64,000 nucleotides of DNA from Alkalihalobacillus sp. FSL W8-0930. GTDB taxonomy: Bacteria; Bacillota; Bacilli; Bacillales; Bacillaceae_D. The notes under the pieces were generated by a model. The model saw only the letters and a list, made by a program, of their open reading frames with translations. It had not been told where the DNA came from and ran no database searches. The position numbers and the translations under genes are program-made. Shown in pieces: positions 47,101-56,343 of the stretch. The DNA lies in contig CP150183.1 in the NCBI GenBank assembly GCA_037965595.1, forward strand, positions 2,046,001 to 2,110,000. The letters are read 5' to 3'. Every line of letters begins with the position of its first letter. The first letter of the stretch is position 1.

Positions 47101-48528
47101 TTACCCGTGGTTATGACTAGCCTGTATAACTTGACCACAGGTCGGACAAATGCCGTCTTTCTTAGCTAGCTCCTCATACTGAAGAGTTAAGCGTTTAAGC
47201 TCTTTCTTCTTCATTTCGATAAATTGTTTTCCATCATTCATTCGCTTAAGAACTTCTGTATATTCTTGTTTCTTTTCAAGCATACGCAGGTATCGGTTAT
47301 ATGTCTCGTTTATCGACTGTACTTTAGAGGTTACATTCTCTATTTGCGCTACACTCTCTAATTGTTTTTCTTGTTTTATGCGTTGGTTCTCTAAAGCCAC
47401 ATATTGATCGTTAAGAGAAGTCAATCGCTTTATCCGTTGTCCCGTTTGTTTAATTGATTCTTCCCAGTTAGAAGAAATGTGAGTAACAAACGTTGTCTTT
47501 TCAATCACTTGAGAGGCTTTTTGCTCAATCACTAATAACTGAGTGTATTGATCGTGTAATTTGACTAATTGAGCACGTTTTTGTTCAAGAGCCTCTGCGC
47601 GCCTTTCCGTTTCGGCTGCCTCTTCAATAGACTCCGTAAGTCGTAAAAATCTCTCGACTTTTATCAGCTGACCCATATAGGTTTGTTGCTGTTCATAAAG
47701 CTTTTTTAGCATGCTTTGTCGTTGGATCTTTAATTCAAGCTGATACACCATCGATTCAATGTTAGGTAATTCTTTTAGAGAATCTATCTTACCTTGGGCT
47801 TGATCCATCAGCTGTTTGTTTGTTTGTAAATCTCGATGACTCGCTTGCAAGCTTTCAAGCCTCGATTGCTTACCCTTTATCTCTTCAAACAGTCGAGATG
47901 CCCTCTCAAGCTGTACACCTGATTGAATCACTTTTTCGTAAGGCTCAAGATCTTTCTTTAACTGTTCTGTTTGCTCCTCGCTCCATCTTTTACTTTGATT
48001 AAGCGAATGAAGGTCTCTTGAAGTGTCTCGAATGGCCGCATCTAAATAATGCGCCCCACTAATGCGTCCGATTGTTTTTGCACGCATGGATCCGGGTTGT
48101 TCAAGCAAAAAAGGTCCATCTAGCTGTTGCGCAAGATGAATCGTTAATTCATGATCCCGGTCAATACGTAACGGTCGCATCCCGTGTAGATCGAGTACCT
48201 CTTGGGGAACATGCTGACCAAAGCTCTCAAAAACTTGTTGATCTTGTCCATTTTTCTTTATGATGTACCGGTTCTTTGAAGCCGTTCGCTCACGTATCAA
48301 TCTGTCTCCACTTTCAAATTGAATCGTTACCCTTACAAAGTCACTGCCCGCACGAATAAAATCTGTACCCCGCGGCTGGTTAAATAGAGCCCAGCGAATT
48401 CCACGAATTACAGCTGTTTTCCCGCTATCAGATTGACCAATTAAGACATTAAGGCCATCTGCAAACGTAAATTGAGAGTCAAGATGAGATTGAAAGTTTT
48501 CCAGTCTTACGTCTAGGATGTTATTCAT
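47101..48528 (-). CDS. N-terminal half of a split SbcC/Rad50-like ATPase with zinc hook
   Basis: 475 residues. It opens with VRLENFQSHLDSQFTFADGLNVLIG, then Walker A GQSDSGKTAVIRG and a Q-loop region (LFNQPRGTDFIRAG), the AAA_23 N-lobe of SbcC/Rad50/SMC proteins. Residues from about 165 to 455 are a long coiled coil. The chain ends in ICPTCGQV (Cys461, Cys464), the CxxC zinc hook that lies mid-chain in normal Rad50. There is no signature or Walker B. It overlaps the upstream nuclease gene by 8 bp. Confidence 0.85.
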   Translation of the reverse strand: MNNILDVRLENFQSHLDSQFTFADGLNVLIGQSDSGKTAVIRGIRWALFNQPRGTDFIRAGSDFVRVTIQFESGDRLIRERTASKNRYIIKKNGQDQQVFESFGQHVPQEVLDLHGMRPLRIDRDHELTIHLAQQLDGPFLLEQPGSMRAKTIGRISGAHYLDAAIRDTSRDLHSLNQSKRWSEEQTEQLKKDLEPYEKVIQSGVQLERASRLFEEIKGKQSRLESLQASHRDLQTNKQLMDQAQGKIDSLKELPNIESMVYQLELKIQRQSMLKKLYEQQQTYMGQLIKVERFLRLTESIEEAAETERRAEALEQKRAQLVKLHDQYTQLLVIEQKASQVIEKTTFVTHISSNWEESIKQTGQRIKRLTSLNDQYVALENQRIKQEKQLESVAQIENVTSKVQSINETYNRYLRMLEKKQEYTEVLKRMNDGKQFIEMKKKELKRLTLQYEELAKKDGICPTCGQVIQASHNHG

Positions 48529-49513
48529 CTACCTCACCTCCCCAGCTTTCCTCTACTTGGGTCATTCTCCGAAGCGCTTCCTGCTTTACGCGTTCTTCTA
48601 CTTCTGATAATGATGCAAGTTCGCGAATGATATCATTCATGTGTAAATTCTTGAAATCACTTTGAGCCTTCACTTGCTGGACAAATTCGTGTAGCTTCTC
48701 TTCTTGATGGACCGCTTTTTCTACATAGGTTCGATCGAGCACTTCCTCACCCTTTTGAGCAGTTTCAAGCACTTGTTCTCTTAAAGTAATGCCTGATTTA
48801 GTAACCTCACCAATCACAACCTTAGGCATCCTGTTAAGCTCCATCCAGTGATTATTAATGCGAGAAAGGGCACCGGGATTGCAAATAAACTTCCCGTCCT
48901 GCTCCTTAATTCCAAAACCACCATGAAAATGACCGGTTAAAACCACATCAGCAGGTGTTGTCCAAATATGATCGACAAGTGTATGAGGAATTCCCTCTGG
49001 CAGTGCCTTTTCAACTAACATACTGTGTACAAGGTGAATCATATAATCTGCTTGGTGCTGATTTATAGGATAATAATCTAGTTTCACATCTCGTTGATCT
49101 AAATCATAATGATAAGGTTGTCCAGAAATTTGAACAGACACATCTTCTTTTTTAATAAGCAGAGGTTCGTCAGGATGTATGATAGTCATGATTCCAAACG
49201 AATCTAATAAGCCTAGCATCGTCCTAGAAATGGTATCAGGATTATGACCGAACGTGTCATGGTTTCCGGATATTGCATAAATAGGGATATTCGTTTCACG
49301 AAAGAGCTTGGCAAATTGTCCAACCACATTTGGAGATAAGTCCGGCCGATCAAATACGTCTCCTCCATGAAGCATCAAATCTACCTTTTCTGTTTCCGCT
49401 ATTTGCATCACTTCTGTTAGTTTACGTTTGATCGTCTCTGAAAAGGAATCTAATCTGTTTTTTGGAGTCGTCCCTCGAATATGCGTATCTGTAAAATACA
49501 GAAATTTAATCAC
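48521..49513 (-). CDS. SbcD/Mre11-like metallophosphoesterase
   Basis: About 330 residues. Phosphoesterase motifs are complete: FTDTHIRG, LHGGDVFDRPD, SGNHDTFG and LTGHFHGGFG. The C-terminal part is helical (EKLHEFVQQVKAQSDF...), as expected for an ATPase-contacting region. Likely a DNA end-processing nuclease that works with the Rad50-like halves encoded directly downstream. The start appears to be GTG at 49511-49513 behind GAGGTGATTACA; a GTG three codons earlier overlaps that site. Confidence 0.85.
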   Translation of the reverse strand: MIKFLYFTDTHIRGTTPKNRLDSFSETIKRKLTEVMQIAETEKVDLMLHGGDVFDRPDLSPNVVGQFAKLFRETNIPIYAISGNHDTFGHNPDTISRTMLGLLDSFGIMTIIHPDEPLLIKKEDVSVQISGQPYHYDLDQRDVKLDYYPINQHQADYMIHLVHSMLVEKALPEGIPHTLVDHIWTTPADVVLTGHFHGGFGIKEQDGKFICNPGALSRINNHWMELNRMPKVVIGEVTKSGITLREQVLETAQKGEEVLDRTYVEKAVHQEEKLHEFVQQVKAQSDFKNLHMNDIIRELASLSEVEERVKQEALRRMTQVEESWGGEVDE

Positions 49514-49534
49514 TGTAATCACCTCAAACTGAAA

Positions 49535-49561
49535 AGAATAAGCACCATACGGCGCTTATTC
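49535..49561 (-). terminator. Hairpin after recA
   Basis: GAATAAGCGCC / GGTGCTTATTC stem (one G-U) followed on the minus strand by TTTTC. It separates recA from the nuclease gene. Confidence 0.75.
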
Positions 49562-49571
49562 AGCTACGATT

Positions 49572-50621
49572 TTATTTAAGATCTAATGGAACGTCTTCAA
49601 ATTCTTTTTCATCTGGTACTGGTACCTCTACTTGACCATCTAAGCCATGATGTGCACGAATTAGTCCTTCAATTTCAGCCATCATTTCAGGATGCTCTTT
49701 CAAGAAAATCTTAGAGTTCTCACGTCCTTGACCGATCCGCTCTTCTTTAAAGGAATACCAAGCTCCACTTTTCAAAACAATATCCAAATCTGCCGCAATA
49801 TCAAGAACAGATCCTTGTTTTGAAATTCCTTCTCCGTACATAATATCCACTTCAGCTTGTTTAAACGGTGGTGCTACTTTATTCTTCACAACTTTAATTC
49901 GCGTTTTGTTCCCAACCATGTCGTTCCCTTGTTTTAATGTTTCGGCACGACGTACTTCAAGGCGAACAGAAGAATAGAATTTAAGCGCACGGCCACCTGG
50001 TGTCGTCTCAGGGTTTCCGAACATTACACCGATTTTCTCACGAATTTGGTTAATAAATAATGCAATCGTTTTTGATTTGCTGATGGCACCGGAAAGCTTA
50101 CGAAGTGCTTGAGACATTAGGCGAGCCTGAAGTCCTACGTGACTATCACCCATGTCACCCTCGATCTCTGCTTTTGGTACAAGTGCAGCAACACTGTCCA
50201 CTACAATAATATCAACTGCTCCACTTCGTACAAGTGCTTCAGCAATCTCAAGTGCCTGCTCTCCTGTATCTGGTTGAGACAATAATAACTCTTCTACATT
50301 TACACCTAGTTTTTGAGCGTAAACTGGATCAAGTGCGTGCTCGGCATCGATAAAAGCAGCTGTTCCACCATTAGCTTGTACTTCTGCAATGGCATGAAGG
50401 GAAACGGTTGTTTTACCAGAAGACTCTGGTCCGTATACTTCGATGATACGGCCGCGAGGATACCCGCCTACTCCTAGTGCAATATCTAGTGCAAGAGATC
50501 CACTTGAGATCGTAGCGATACGCTGATCTGTTTGATCTCCTAGTTTCATAATTGAACCTTTACCGAATTGCTTTTCAATTTGGCGAAGTGCCATATCTAG
50601 TGCTGCTTTACGATCGCTCAT
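49572..50621 (-). CDS. recA: Recombinase RecA
   Basis: 349 residues. Walker [10 protein letters not shown] (64-72), the [15 protein letters not shown] strand, the L2 loop [21 protein letters not shown] and the C-terminal acidic tail are all present. It drives strand exchange and LexA self-cleavage. The start has AGGAGAGATTTAA upstream. Confidence 0.98.
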   Translation of the reverse strand: MSDRKAALDMALRQIEKQFGKGSIMKLGDQTDQRIATISSGSLALDIALGVGGYPRGRIIEVYGPESSGKTTVSLHAIAEVQANGGTAAFIDAEHALDPVYAQKLGVNVEELLLSQPDTGEQALEIAEALVRSGAVDIIVVDSVAALVPKAEIEGDMGDSHVGLQARLMSQALRKLSGAISKSKTIALFINQIREKIGVMFGNPETTPGGRALKFYSSVRLEVRRAETLKQGNDMVGNKTRIKVVKNKVAPPFKQAEVDIMYGEGISKQGSVLDIAADLDIVLKSGAWYSFKEERIGQGRENSKIFLKEHPEMMAEIEGLIRAHHGLDGQVEVPVPDEKEFEDVPLDLK

Positions 50622-50731
50622 TTAAATCTCTCCTCTATTTTAATACTCAATGTATAGTAAACGTAACGTTTTGGTTCGTTGTTTCTACTGTTCTATCATA
50701 ACTTGTTTTTTGAGATTTGCCAAGAGAAAAC

Positions 50732-50745
50732 CGAACATTTATTCG
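50732..50745 (-). promoter_or_regulatory. Putative LexA box upstream of recA
   Basis: On the minus strand CGAATAAATGTTCG fits the Bacillus SOS box (CGAAY-N4-GTTCG) and is like the B. subtilis recA box CGAATATGCGTTCG. It is about 110 bases before the recA start. Confidence 0.75.
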
Positions 50746-50822
50746 CATTTTTTTAAGGCAGCAAAGTGGGGGGAGGTTAGCATATGGAAATCGTTTAAAA
50801 AAAGAGGAGTAATAGGATAAAG

Positions 50823-50853
50823 AAATGCAGCAGTACGTGTATACGCTGCATTT
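50823..50853 (-). terminator. Terminator after the DEAD-box helicase gene
   Basis: AAATGCAGC / GCTGCATTT 9-bp stem followed on the minus strand by CTTTATCC. Moderate T content. Confidence 0.65.
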
Positions 50854-50859
50854 CCTTCA

Positions 50860-52461
50860 TTATGAGGTCGTACCACGTTTAGGGCGTTTAGGACGTGGTT
50901 TAGCGGGTTCAAGATTTACCCTCGCACCGTTTATACGTGAGTGACGAAGGGCTTCGTACACAAATGGAGCTGACTCTTCAGGGACATCTACAAATGTAAA
51001 GTTATCAAAGATATCCATTCGGCCTATGCTTGATGCTTGAATCCCTACGAGTCTAGAAATCTCTTCAGAGAGAATCTTAGGAGTCAAATTCACATTACGG
51101 CCCACATTAATAAAGAAGCGAATCATACCTGCTGCCCCGCCTGTTTCTCCAAATTGGTACCCTGAATCATCAGAGGTTGAATCCGTTGAAAATTGAAGGG
51201 TTAGTAATGCCTGCACAACTTCTTCAGCCGTGTAATCAGATAAAAGTTCTTGTACAAGAGGTTCAAACAGATCCGATCTCGCAACATCAGTATCAATTGT
51301 ATCTGAAACAAGCTTTTTCCATGTACTTTGTTGTTTCAAAACAACTTCTTCAAGAGTTGGTACAGAATAAGCAGGAATGGACATTTTAATTTCTTGTTCA
51401 ATTGAACGAAGGTGTTTCATTTCTCTAGGCGTAACGAGTGTCAAAGCAAGACCTGTGCGTCCGGCTCGACCTGTGCGTCCGATGCGGTGAACATAGCTTT
51501 CAGGATCTTGTGGGATATCATAGTTAATGACATGACTGACGTTCTGAACGTCAATCCCGCGAGCCGCTACGTCTGTTGCTATCAAAAAATCAATCGTTGC
51601 ATCTCTAAACTTTTTCATCACGACATCTCGTTGTGGCTGAGACAGGTCCCCGTGCAAGCCATCTGCTAAGTAGCCACGAGCTTGCAAGGCCTCGGTTAAT
51701 TCAGCCACCCCTTTTTTGGTACGGCAAAATAAAATCCCAAGTTCTACATGATCACTGTCGATAATCCGGCATAAAGAATCAATCTTATTTCGTTCGAGCA
51801 CCTTGTAATAACGTTGCTCAACAAGAGGTGCTGTTACTTCACCTTTATTAATAGTTACCATAGATGGTTCGTTCATGTACTTCTTAGATAGCTTACGGAT
51901 GGCATACGGCATCGTAGCTGAAAATAACAATGTTTGTCTTGTATCGTTTACATGGCTAAGAATGGTTTCAATATCCTCAACAAATCCCATATCAAGCATT
52001 TCGTCTGCTTCATCAAGCACAACGGTATGCACACGATCGAGCTTTAATGTTTGACGTCTGATGTGATCGAGTACTCTCCCCGGCGTCCCAATGACAACAT
52101 GAACACCTTGCTTAAGCGCTCGAATCTGATGGCCAATGGACTGTCCACCATAGATAGGTAATGTGCGAATTTGCTTGTAGACAGACAGCTTTTGTAATTC
52201 ACCCGATACTTGAATAGCCAGTTCTCTAGTTGGAGTTAAAATAAGCGCTTGAACGTGCTGTTCATTTGTTACCTTATTTACAACTGGTATACCAAATGCT
52301 GCTGTTTTCCCTGTTCCAGTCTGTGCCTGACCAATGACATCTCCACCACGGAGAATGGGTGGAATGGCTTTTTCTTGAATGGGAGAGGGCTCCTCAAAAC
52401 CCATATCCCGAATGGCTTGTTTAACCGGATCAGATAAGTCAAAATCGGTAAAATAAGTCAT
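50860..52461 (-). CDS. DEAD-box RNA helicase with DbpA-type RNA-binding domain
   Basis: 533 residues. Q motif (FEEPSPIQEKAIP), motif I AQTGTGKTAA, II VLDEADEM, III FSATMP and VI HRIGRTGRAGR are complete. The C-terminal region has a DbpA-like RRM (MIRFFINVGRNVNLTPKILSEEI) and a basic tail. The ATG overlaps the cinA stop as ATGA, so it is translated with cinA. Role probably in ribosome assembly or cold adaptation, by family. Its position between cinA and recA is unlike B. subtilis. Confidence 0.92.
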   Translation of the reverse strand: MTYFTDFDLSDPVKQAIRDMGFEEPSPIQEKAIPPILRGGDVIGQAQTGTGKTAAFGIPVVNKVTNEQHVQALILTPTRELAIQVSGELQKLSVYKQIRTLPIYGGQSIGHQIRALKQGVHVVIGTPGRVLDHIRRQTLKLDRVHTVVLDEADEMLDMGFVEDIETILSHVNDTRQTLLFSATMPYAIRKLSKKYMNEPSMVTINKGEVTAPLVEQRYYKVLERNKIDSLCRIIDSDHVELGILFCRTKKGVAELTEALQARGYLADGLHGDLSQPQRDVVMKKFRDATIDFLIATDVAARGIDVQNVSHVINYDIPQDPESYVHRIGRTGRAGRTGLALTLVTPREMKHLRSIEQEIKMSIPAYSVPTLEEVVLKQQSTWKKLVSDTIDTDVARSDLFEPLVQELLSDYTAEEVVQALLTLQFSTDSTSDDSGYQFGETGGAAGMIRFFINVGRNVNLTPKILSEEISRLVGIQASSIGRMDIFDNFTFVDVPEESAPFVYEALRHSRINGARVNLEPAKPRPKRPKRGTTS

Positions 52462-53705
52462 GTTGTTGCATGCCACCTTTTTAATTCATTCAATAAGTAG
52501 AAGCAGCAATACTTTACAGCGCGTTCACGAATCGCTTGACGGTTTCCGCTCAGGCTAAGTGGATACACGGTCACATTTGAATCTGGACCACTTATTCCAA
52601 TGAATATAGTACCTGGTTCTTTTCCTTCTTGCGGATCCGGACCAGCAACTCCTGTAAATGACACTCCGATGTCTGATTTAAACATCTTACGAACAGAGCT
52701 CGCCATCTCACTTGCACATGGTTCGCTTACTACCCCACTTTGCTTAATCGTATCATTCGACACTTGCAGGATATCTTCCTTCACATTTGAAGAATATGCT
52801 GAAATTCCTCCAACAAAAATCGACGATGCCCCTTTGTAAGAGGTTAAACCTGAAGTGAAAAGTCCACCTGTAAAGCTTTCAGCTGCAGAGAGGGTTAACT
52901 TGGCTTCTTTTAATTGGATGGATAATTGCTCCATCAACCCAATTTCACCATAGCCATAGAAGTATTCTCCTACCCGTTTTTGAATGGCAGCTTCCGTTTC
53001 ATCTAAAAGACGTTCTGCTTCCGTTTCATCCGAATGCTTCACGGTTAAGCGTAGCTTCACTTCCCCGTTACCTGCGAGTGGCGCAATCGTTGGGTTTGTC
53101 TGTGCATCGATTAAGTCTTCAAGATCTGTTTCAAGCTGTGATTCACCAATCCCAAAGTAACGAAGAACTCTAGATGTGATGGCTGTACCAGATCCATCTA
53201 TCAGGAGCGGCTTTAACTCAAGCTCAAACATTGGCTGTAACTCTCTTGGAGGTCCTGGCATAAGGACAAGCTTACATTTGTCTGATTCTACATACATTCC
53301 TGGAGCCATTCCTGTATGGTTTTTTAGAACCGTCGAGCCTTCAATCACAAGTGCTTGCTTTCGATTATTCGGTGTCATTTGTCGATTACGTTTTTCAAAA
53401 TACGATTCAATAGAGCGCAAAGCCGCTTCATCATGGACTAATGTACGACCACAGAACGTTGCCGCCGTTTCTTTTGTTAAATCATCTTTTGTTGGACCAA
53501 GACCACCTGTTAAGATTACAAGGTCGGCTCTGTTCGCAGCGAGCTCCAACGACTCCGTTAACCGTTTCTCATTATCTCCAACCACGGTATGTACGTAGAC
53601 ATCTATTCCAAGCTCAGCAAGCTGTTTGGATAGATATTGAGCGTTCGTGTTTAAAATTTGACCTAACAATAATTCAGAACCAACTGCAAGAATTTCTGCG
53701 TTCAT
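52458..53705 (-). CDS. cinA: CinA, competence/damage-inducible protein
   Basis: 415 residues: an N-terminal molybdopterin-binding-like COG1058 domain (EILAVGSELLLGQILNTNAQ, LTGGLGPTKDDLT, MPGPPREL) and a C-terminal NMN deamidase domain (LSAAESFTGGLF, GVAGPDP, GTIFIGISG). It belongs to pyridine nucleotide recycling and is commonly next to recA. ATG after GGGGGAATGAAAC. Confidence 0.95.
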   Translation of the reverse strand: MNAEILAVGSELLLGQILNTNAQYLSKQLAELGIDVYVHTVVGDNEKRLTESLELAANRADLVILTGGLGPTKDDLTKETAATFCGRTLVHDEAALRSIESYFEKRNRQMTPNNRKQALVIEGSTVLKNHTGMAPGMYVESDKCKLVLMPGPPRELQPMFELELKPLLIDGSGTAITSRVLRYFGIGESQLETDLEDLIDAQTNPTIAPLAGNGEVKLRLTVKHSDETEAERLLDETEAAIQKRVGEYFYGYGEIGLMEQLSIQLKEAKLTLSAAESFTGGLFTSGLTSYKGASSIFVGGISAYSSNVKEDILQVSNDTIKQSGVVSEPCASEMASSVRKMFKSDIGVSFTGVAGPDPQEGKEPGTIFIGISGPDSNVTVYPLSLSGNRQAIRERAVKYCCFYLLNELKRWHATT

Positions 53706-53721
53706 GTTTCATTCCCCCATA

Positions 53722-54300
53722 TTATTTTGATTTTAGAATGACATGCTTACTCTTTATGAAATAGTCCACACCTGAGATAATCGTTAAGATCGTCGCAATC
53801 CAGATCATGATTTGATCAAACGGAATGGATAATGCAGCAAACGGAACATTATGTAACAAACAAGCAGCAATCGCAATGATCTGTGCAGTTGTTTTCCATT
53901 TAGCCAACTGACTTGCTGCAATGACATCCCCATCTGCAGCTGCCACTAAACGTATCCCTGTTACAGCAAATTCCCTACTTAGTATAATAATAACCATCCA
54001 TGCTGCAACAGCTCCTGATTCAACAAGTCCGATCAGTGCAGCCGTTACGAGTAGCTTATCTGCTAGCGGGTCAAGAAACTTCCCGAAATTAGTGATTAGA
54101 TTAAGCTTTCTTGCAAAATAACCATCCAGCCAATCAGTAGCAGAAGCAAAAATAAAAATGAGCGCGGCTATAAGGTCTGAAATAGCAAGCTCCGTTCCGT
54201 AAAACGAAAGCACTCCAAATGGCCAATCAACTAAAAGGAAAAGCATAAAAATCGGAATTAATAAAATGCGTGAGATTGTAATCTTATTTGGCAGATTCAA
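53722..54300 (-). CDS. pgsA: CDP-diacylglycerol-glycerol-3-phosphate 3-phosphatidyltransferase
   Basis: 192 residues, multi-pass membrane enzyme of phosphatidylglycerol synthesis. The CDP-alcohol phosphotransferase motif is exact: DWLDGYFARKLNLITNFG followed by KFLDPLADK. I place the start at TTG (54298-54300, MNLPNKITISRI) because AAGGGG lies just upstream and B. subtilis PgsA begins MFNLPNKITL. The frame is open eight codons further to another TTG. Confidence 0.94.
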   Translation of the reverse strand: MNLPNKITISRILLIPIFMLFLLVDWPFGVLSFYGTELAISDLIAALIFIFASATDWLDGYFARKLNLITNFGKFLDPLADKLLVTAALIGLVESGAVAAWMVIIILSREFAVTGIRLVAAADGDVIAASQLAKWKTTAQIIAIAACLLHNVPFAALSIPFDQIMIWIATILTIISGVDYFIKSKHVILKSK

Positions 54301-54429
54301 CTTAGCCCCTTCTTTCTTAAACAATTTCTGGTCTTCATCCTTTAATTCTTATCACTTAAGGGGTAACCGTTTCATTATTGTATCATAACCTTTCTGCAAA
54401 GGTTAAAACATAGCCTTTTCAGCAAACGA

Positions 54430-54468
54430 AAAAAATCGTTTTTGCCATCATGACAAAAACGATTTTTT
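54430..54468 (-). terminator. Terminator after rodZ
   Basis: AAAAAATCGTTTTTG / CAAAAACGATTTTTT stem, long and A/T-flanked, just after the rodZ stop codon. Confidence 0.85.
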
Positions 54469-54469
54469 C

Positions 54470-55357
54470 TTATGGCTGATATGAGATCTCAAGCTTTTGA
54501 TGTACCACATCAAGTGGAAGCTCTACTTCTTCATCATTAATGAACACAGTTGCATTTTGAGAAGCACCAAGGTTGATTAGAATGGATTCTTCATCACTAT
54601 AGTCTTCTGTAATATCATCACCATCTTGAAATAGAGAAGAAGCAATCAGGAACTCACCATTACCATCTTTGATGTCTGCATATGAATCACCAGCAAACTC
54701 AATTCGAACGTTCATTGTATCCGCTTCGAGTGTAAAGAAAGATGTATTACCAGTGCTTTCATCAAGCGTTAGCTCGCTAACTGATTCTTCTGGCTCCGCC
54801 TCTTCTTCTTCGGCGTCTACAGATCCTTGATTCTCATCTTCTGCTTGTTCTTCTTCTGACGGTTCCTCGTTTTCAGACTCATCTTCTGATTCAACAGGAT
54901 CTCCGTATTCTGCATCAATTGGATTGTTATCCGTTTCTACAGGATCATTATTGCCACTCAAGTTGGATTGAATTAAGAATATTGCTGCTACAATCACAAT
55001 GACAAAGACAATAATAGAAATGAGTGGAATAAACGAGACAGCACGTGATTTTTTAGCAGGTGCTTCCGCGACTGTTTTCCGTCGCTCTGATCTCGATGGA
55101 ATACTTTCCTCACTTTTACTTGGCTTAGGCAATTCATTCTTGTGGGTTTCTAATAATTCTGTAGAATCAAGCCCTACAGCATCTGCATACGTCTTAACAA
55201 ACGCTCTTGCATAAAACATACCTGGTAGAGAGTCAAAACGCCCCTCTTCAATAGCGACTAAATATCTTTTTTGAATCTTTGTTGTACGTTGTAGATCTTC
55301 TAGAGATAGCTCCTTATCCACACGTGCTTGCTTTAATTCGTTTCCGAGTTCTGACAT
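54470..55357 (-). CDS. rodZ: RodZ-like cytoskeletal protein (YmfM)
   Basis: 295 residues. N-terminal helix-turn-helix (ELGNELKQARVDKELSLEDLQRTTKIQKRYLVAIE), basic linker, one membrane helix (about 129-149), an acidic E/D-rich stretch of about 60 residues, then the DUF4115-type periplasmic-side domain. RodZ couples MreB to wall elongation. The acidic linker is longer than I recall for B. subtilis YmfM. ATG after AGGTGGGTGTAAGA. Confidence 0.9.
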   Translation of the reverse strand: MSELGNELKQARVDKELSLEDLQRTTKIQKRYLVAIEEGRFDSLPGMFYARAFVKTYADAVGLDSTELLETHKNELPKPSKSEESIPSRSERRKTVAEAPAKKSRAVSFIPLISIIVFVIVIVAAIFLIQSNLSGNNDPVETDNNPIDAEYGDPVESEDESENEEPSEEEQAEDENQGSVDAEEEEAEPEESVSELTLDESTGNTSFFTLEADTMNVRIEFAGDSYADIKDGNGEFLIASSLFQDGDDITEDYSDEESILINLGASQNATVFINDEEVELPLDVVHQKLEISYQP

Positions 55358-55377
55358 TCTTACACCCACCTACACCT

Positions 55378-56145
55378 TTAGCTAATATCAAAGGAAGAGA
55401 ATCCTGGTTCGACTACATCATAGGTGATCTTTTCATTTTCATCATTACGCAGTTCAATAATGCAGTCAAAATCCTCAAGTTCATATTCCGTTTCCCGAAC
55501 AAAAATGTCCGGATGCTCCACAACTTTTACAACAGGCTGTCTCATGACTTCTGATACTAAGGTTCTATGTTTTTCTGTAGACCTCATCGTAGAGACAATT
55601 CCATCAATAATAAAGATATGATCTCCACTTAATTCATCATCAGCCAATTGGCTGCGTACTGTTTGTCTAAGTAACGTAGAAGAGATAAAAGACCAGCGTT
55701 TATTTGCACACACACTTGCGGCAACCACTGACTCCGTTTTTCCAACACGAGGCATTCCACGAATTCCAACTAAGTAATGCCCATCACGTTTGTAAAGCTC
55801 TGCCATAAAATCAACCAATAGACCTAGCTCACGACGAATAAATCTGAACGTCTTACGCTCTGCGGCATCTCTCTCAATATAACGCCCGTGTCTGATCGCT
55901 AATCGATCACGAACCCTCGGCTCACGAAATTTCGTTACAGACACACTGCCAATCGTATGTAAAATCGACTTAAATCGCTCTACTTGGTCATCGCTTTCAC
56001 TACTAAGTAGCATTCCTCGCCGACTATCATCAATACCATTAATGGTCATAATGTTAATTGAAAGCATCCCAAGCAATGAGGAAATATCTCCAAGAATCCC
56101 AGGCCTGTTTTCTAATAACTGGTATTCGAAGTACCATTCTTTCAT
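55378..56145 (-). CDS. ymfK: YmfK family protein (DUF3388), ACT plus P-loop
   Basis: 255 residues from the ATG in MKEWYFEYQ. An ACT-like domain (LLENRPGILGDISSLLGMLSI) is followed by a region with a Walker A motif GMPRVGKTES and a hydrophobic strand before Asp (HIFIIDGIVS). It matches DUF3388/YmfK of bacilli, which lies between ymfJ and ymfM. Function unknown. The combination suggests ligand-sensing coupled to nucleotide binding, but that is inference. Confidence 0.85.
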   Translation of the reverse strand: MKEWYFEYQLLENRPGILGDISSLLGMLSINIMTINGIDDSRRGMLLSSESDDQVERFKSILHTIGSVSVTKFREPRVRDRLAIRHGRYIERDAAERKTFRFIRRELGLLVDFMAELYKRDGHYLVGIRGMPRVGKTESVVAASVCANKRWSFISSTLLRQTVRSQLADDELSGDHIFIIDGIVSTMRSTEKHRTLVSEVMRQPVVKVVEHPDIFVRETEYELEDFDCIIELRNDENEKITYDVVEPGFSSFDIS

Positions 56146-56305
56146 ATACGACACCGCCTTGTCCAACAAAATGTTATGGAGCATGGTTCTGACAAATTCA
56201 GCTAAAAATTTCACTACTTTTTTTAATGATAATGGATTTTACACTCAATTGAAAGGATTTTTATAGTTGTCGTATATATTATTCGGTTTCCACCCACATA
56301 TTCAT

Positions 56306-56337
56306 GAAAAAGGCACCGCTTCAATTGAAGTGGTGCC
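56306..56337 (-). terminator. Terminator after ymfJ
   Basis: GGCACCACTTCAATTGAAGCGGTGCC stem on the minus strand with T5 following. Confidence 0.85.
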
Positions 56338-56343
56338 CACACA

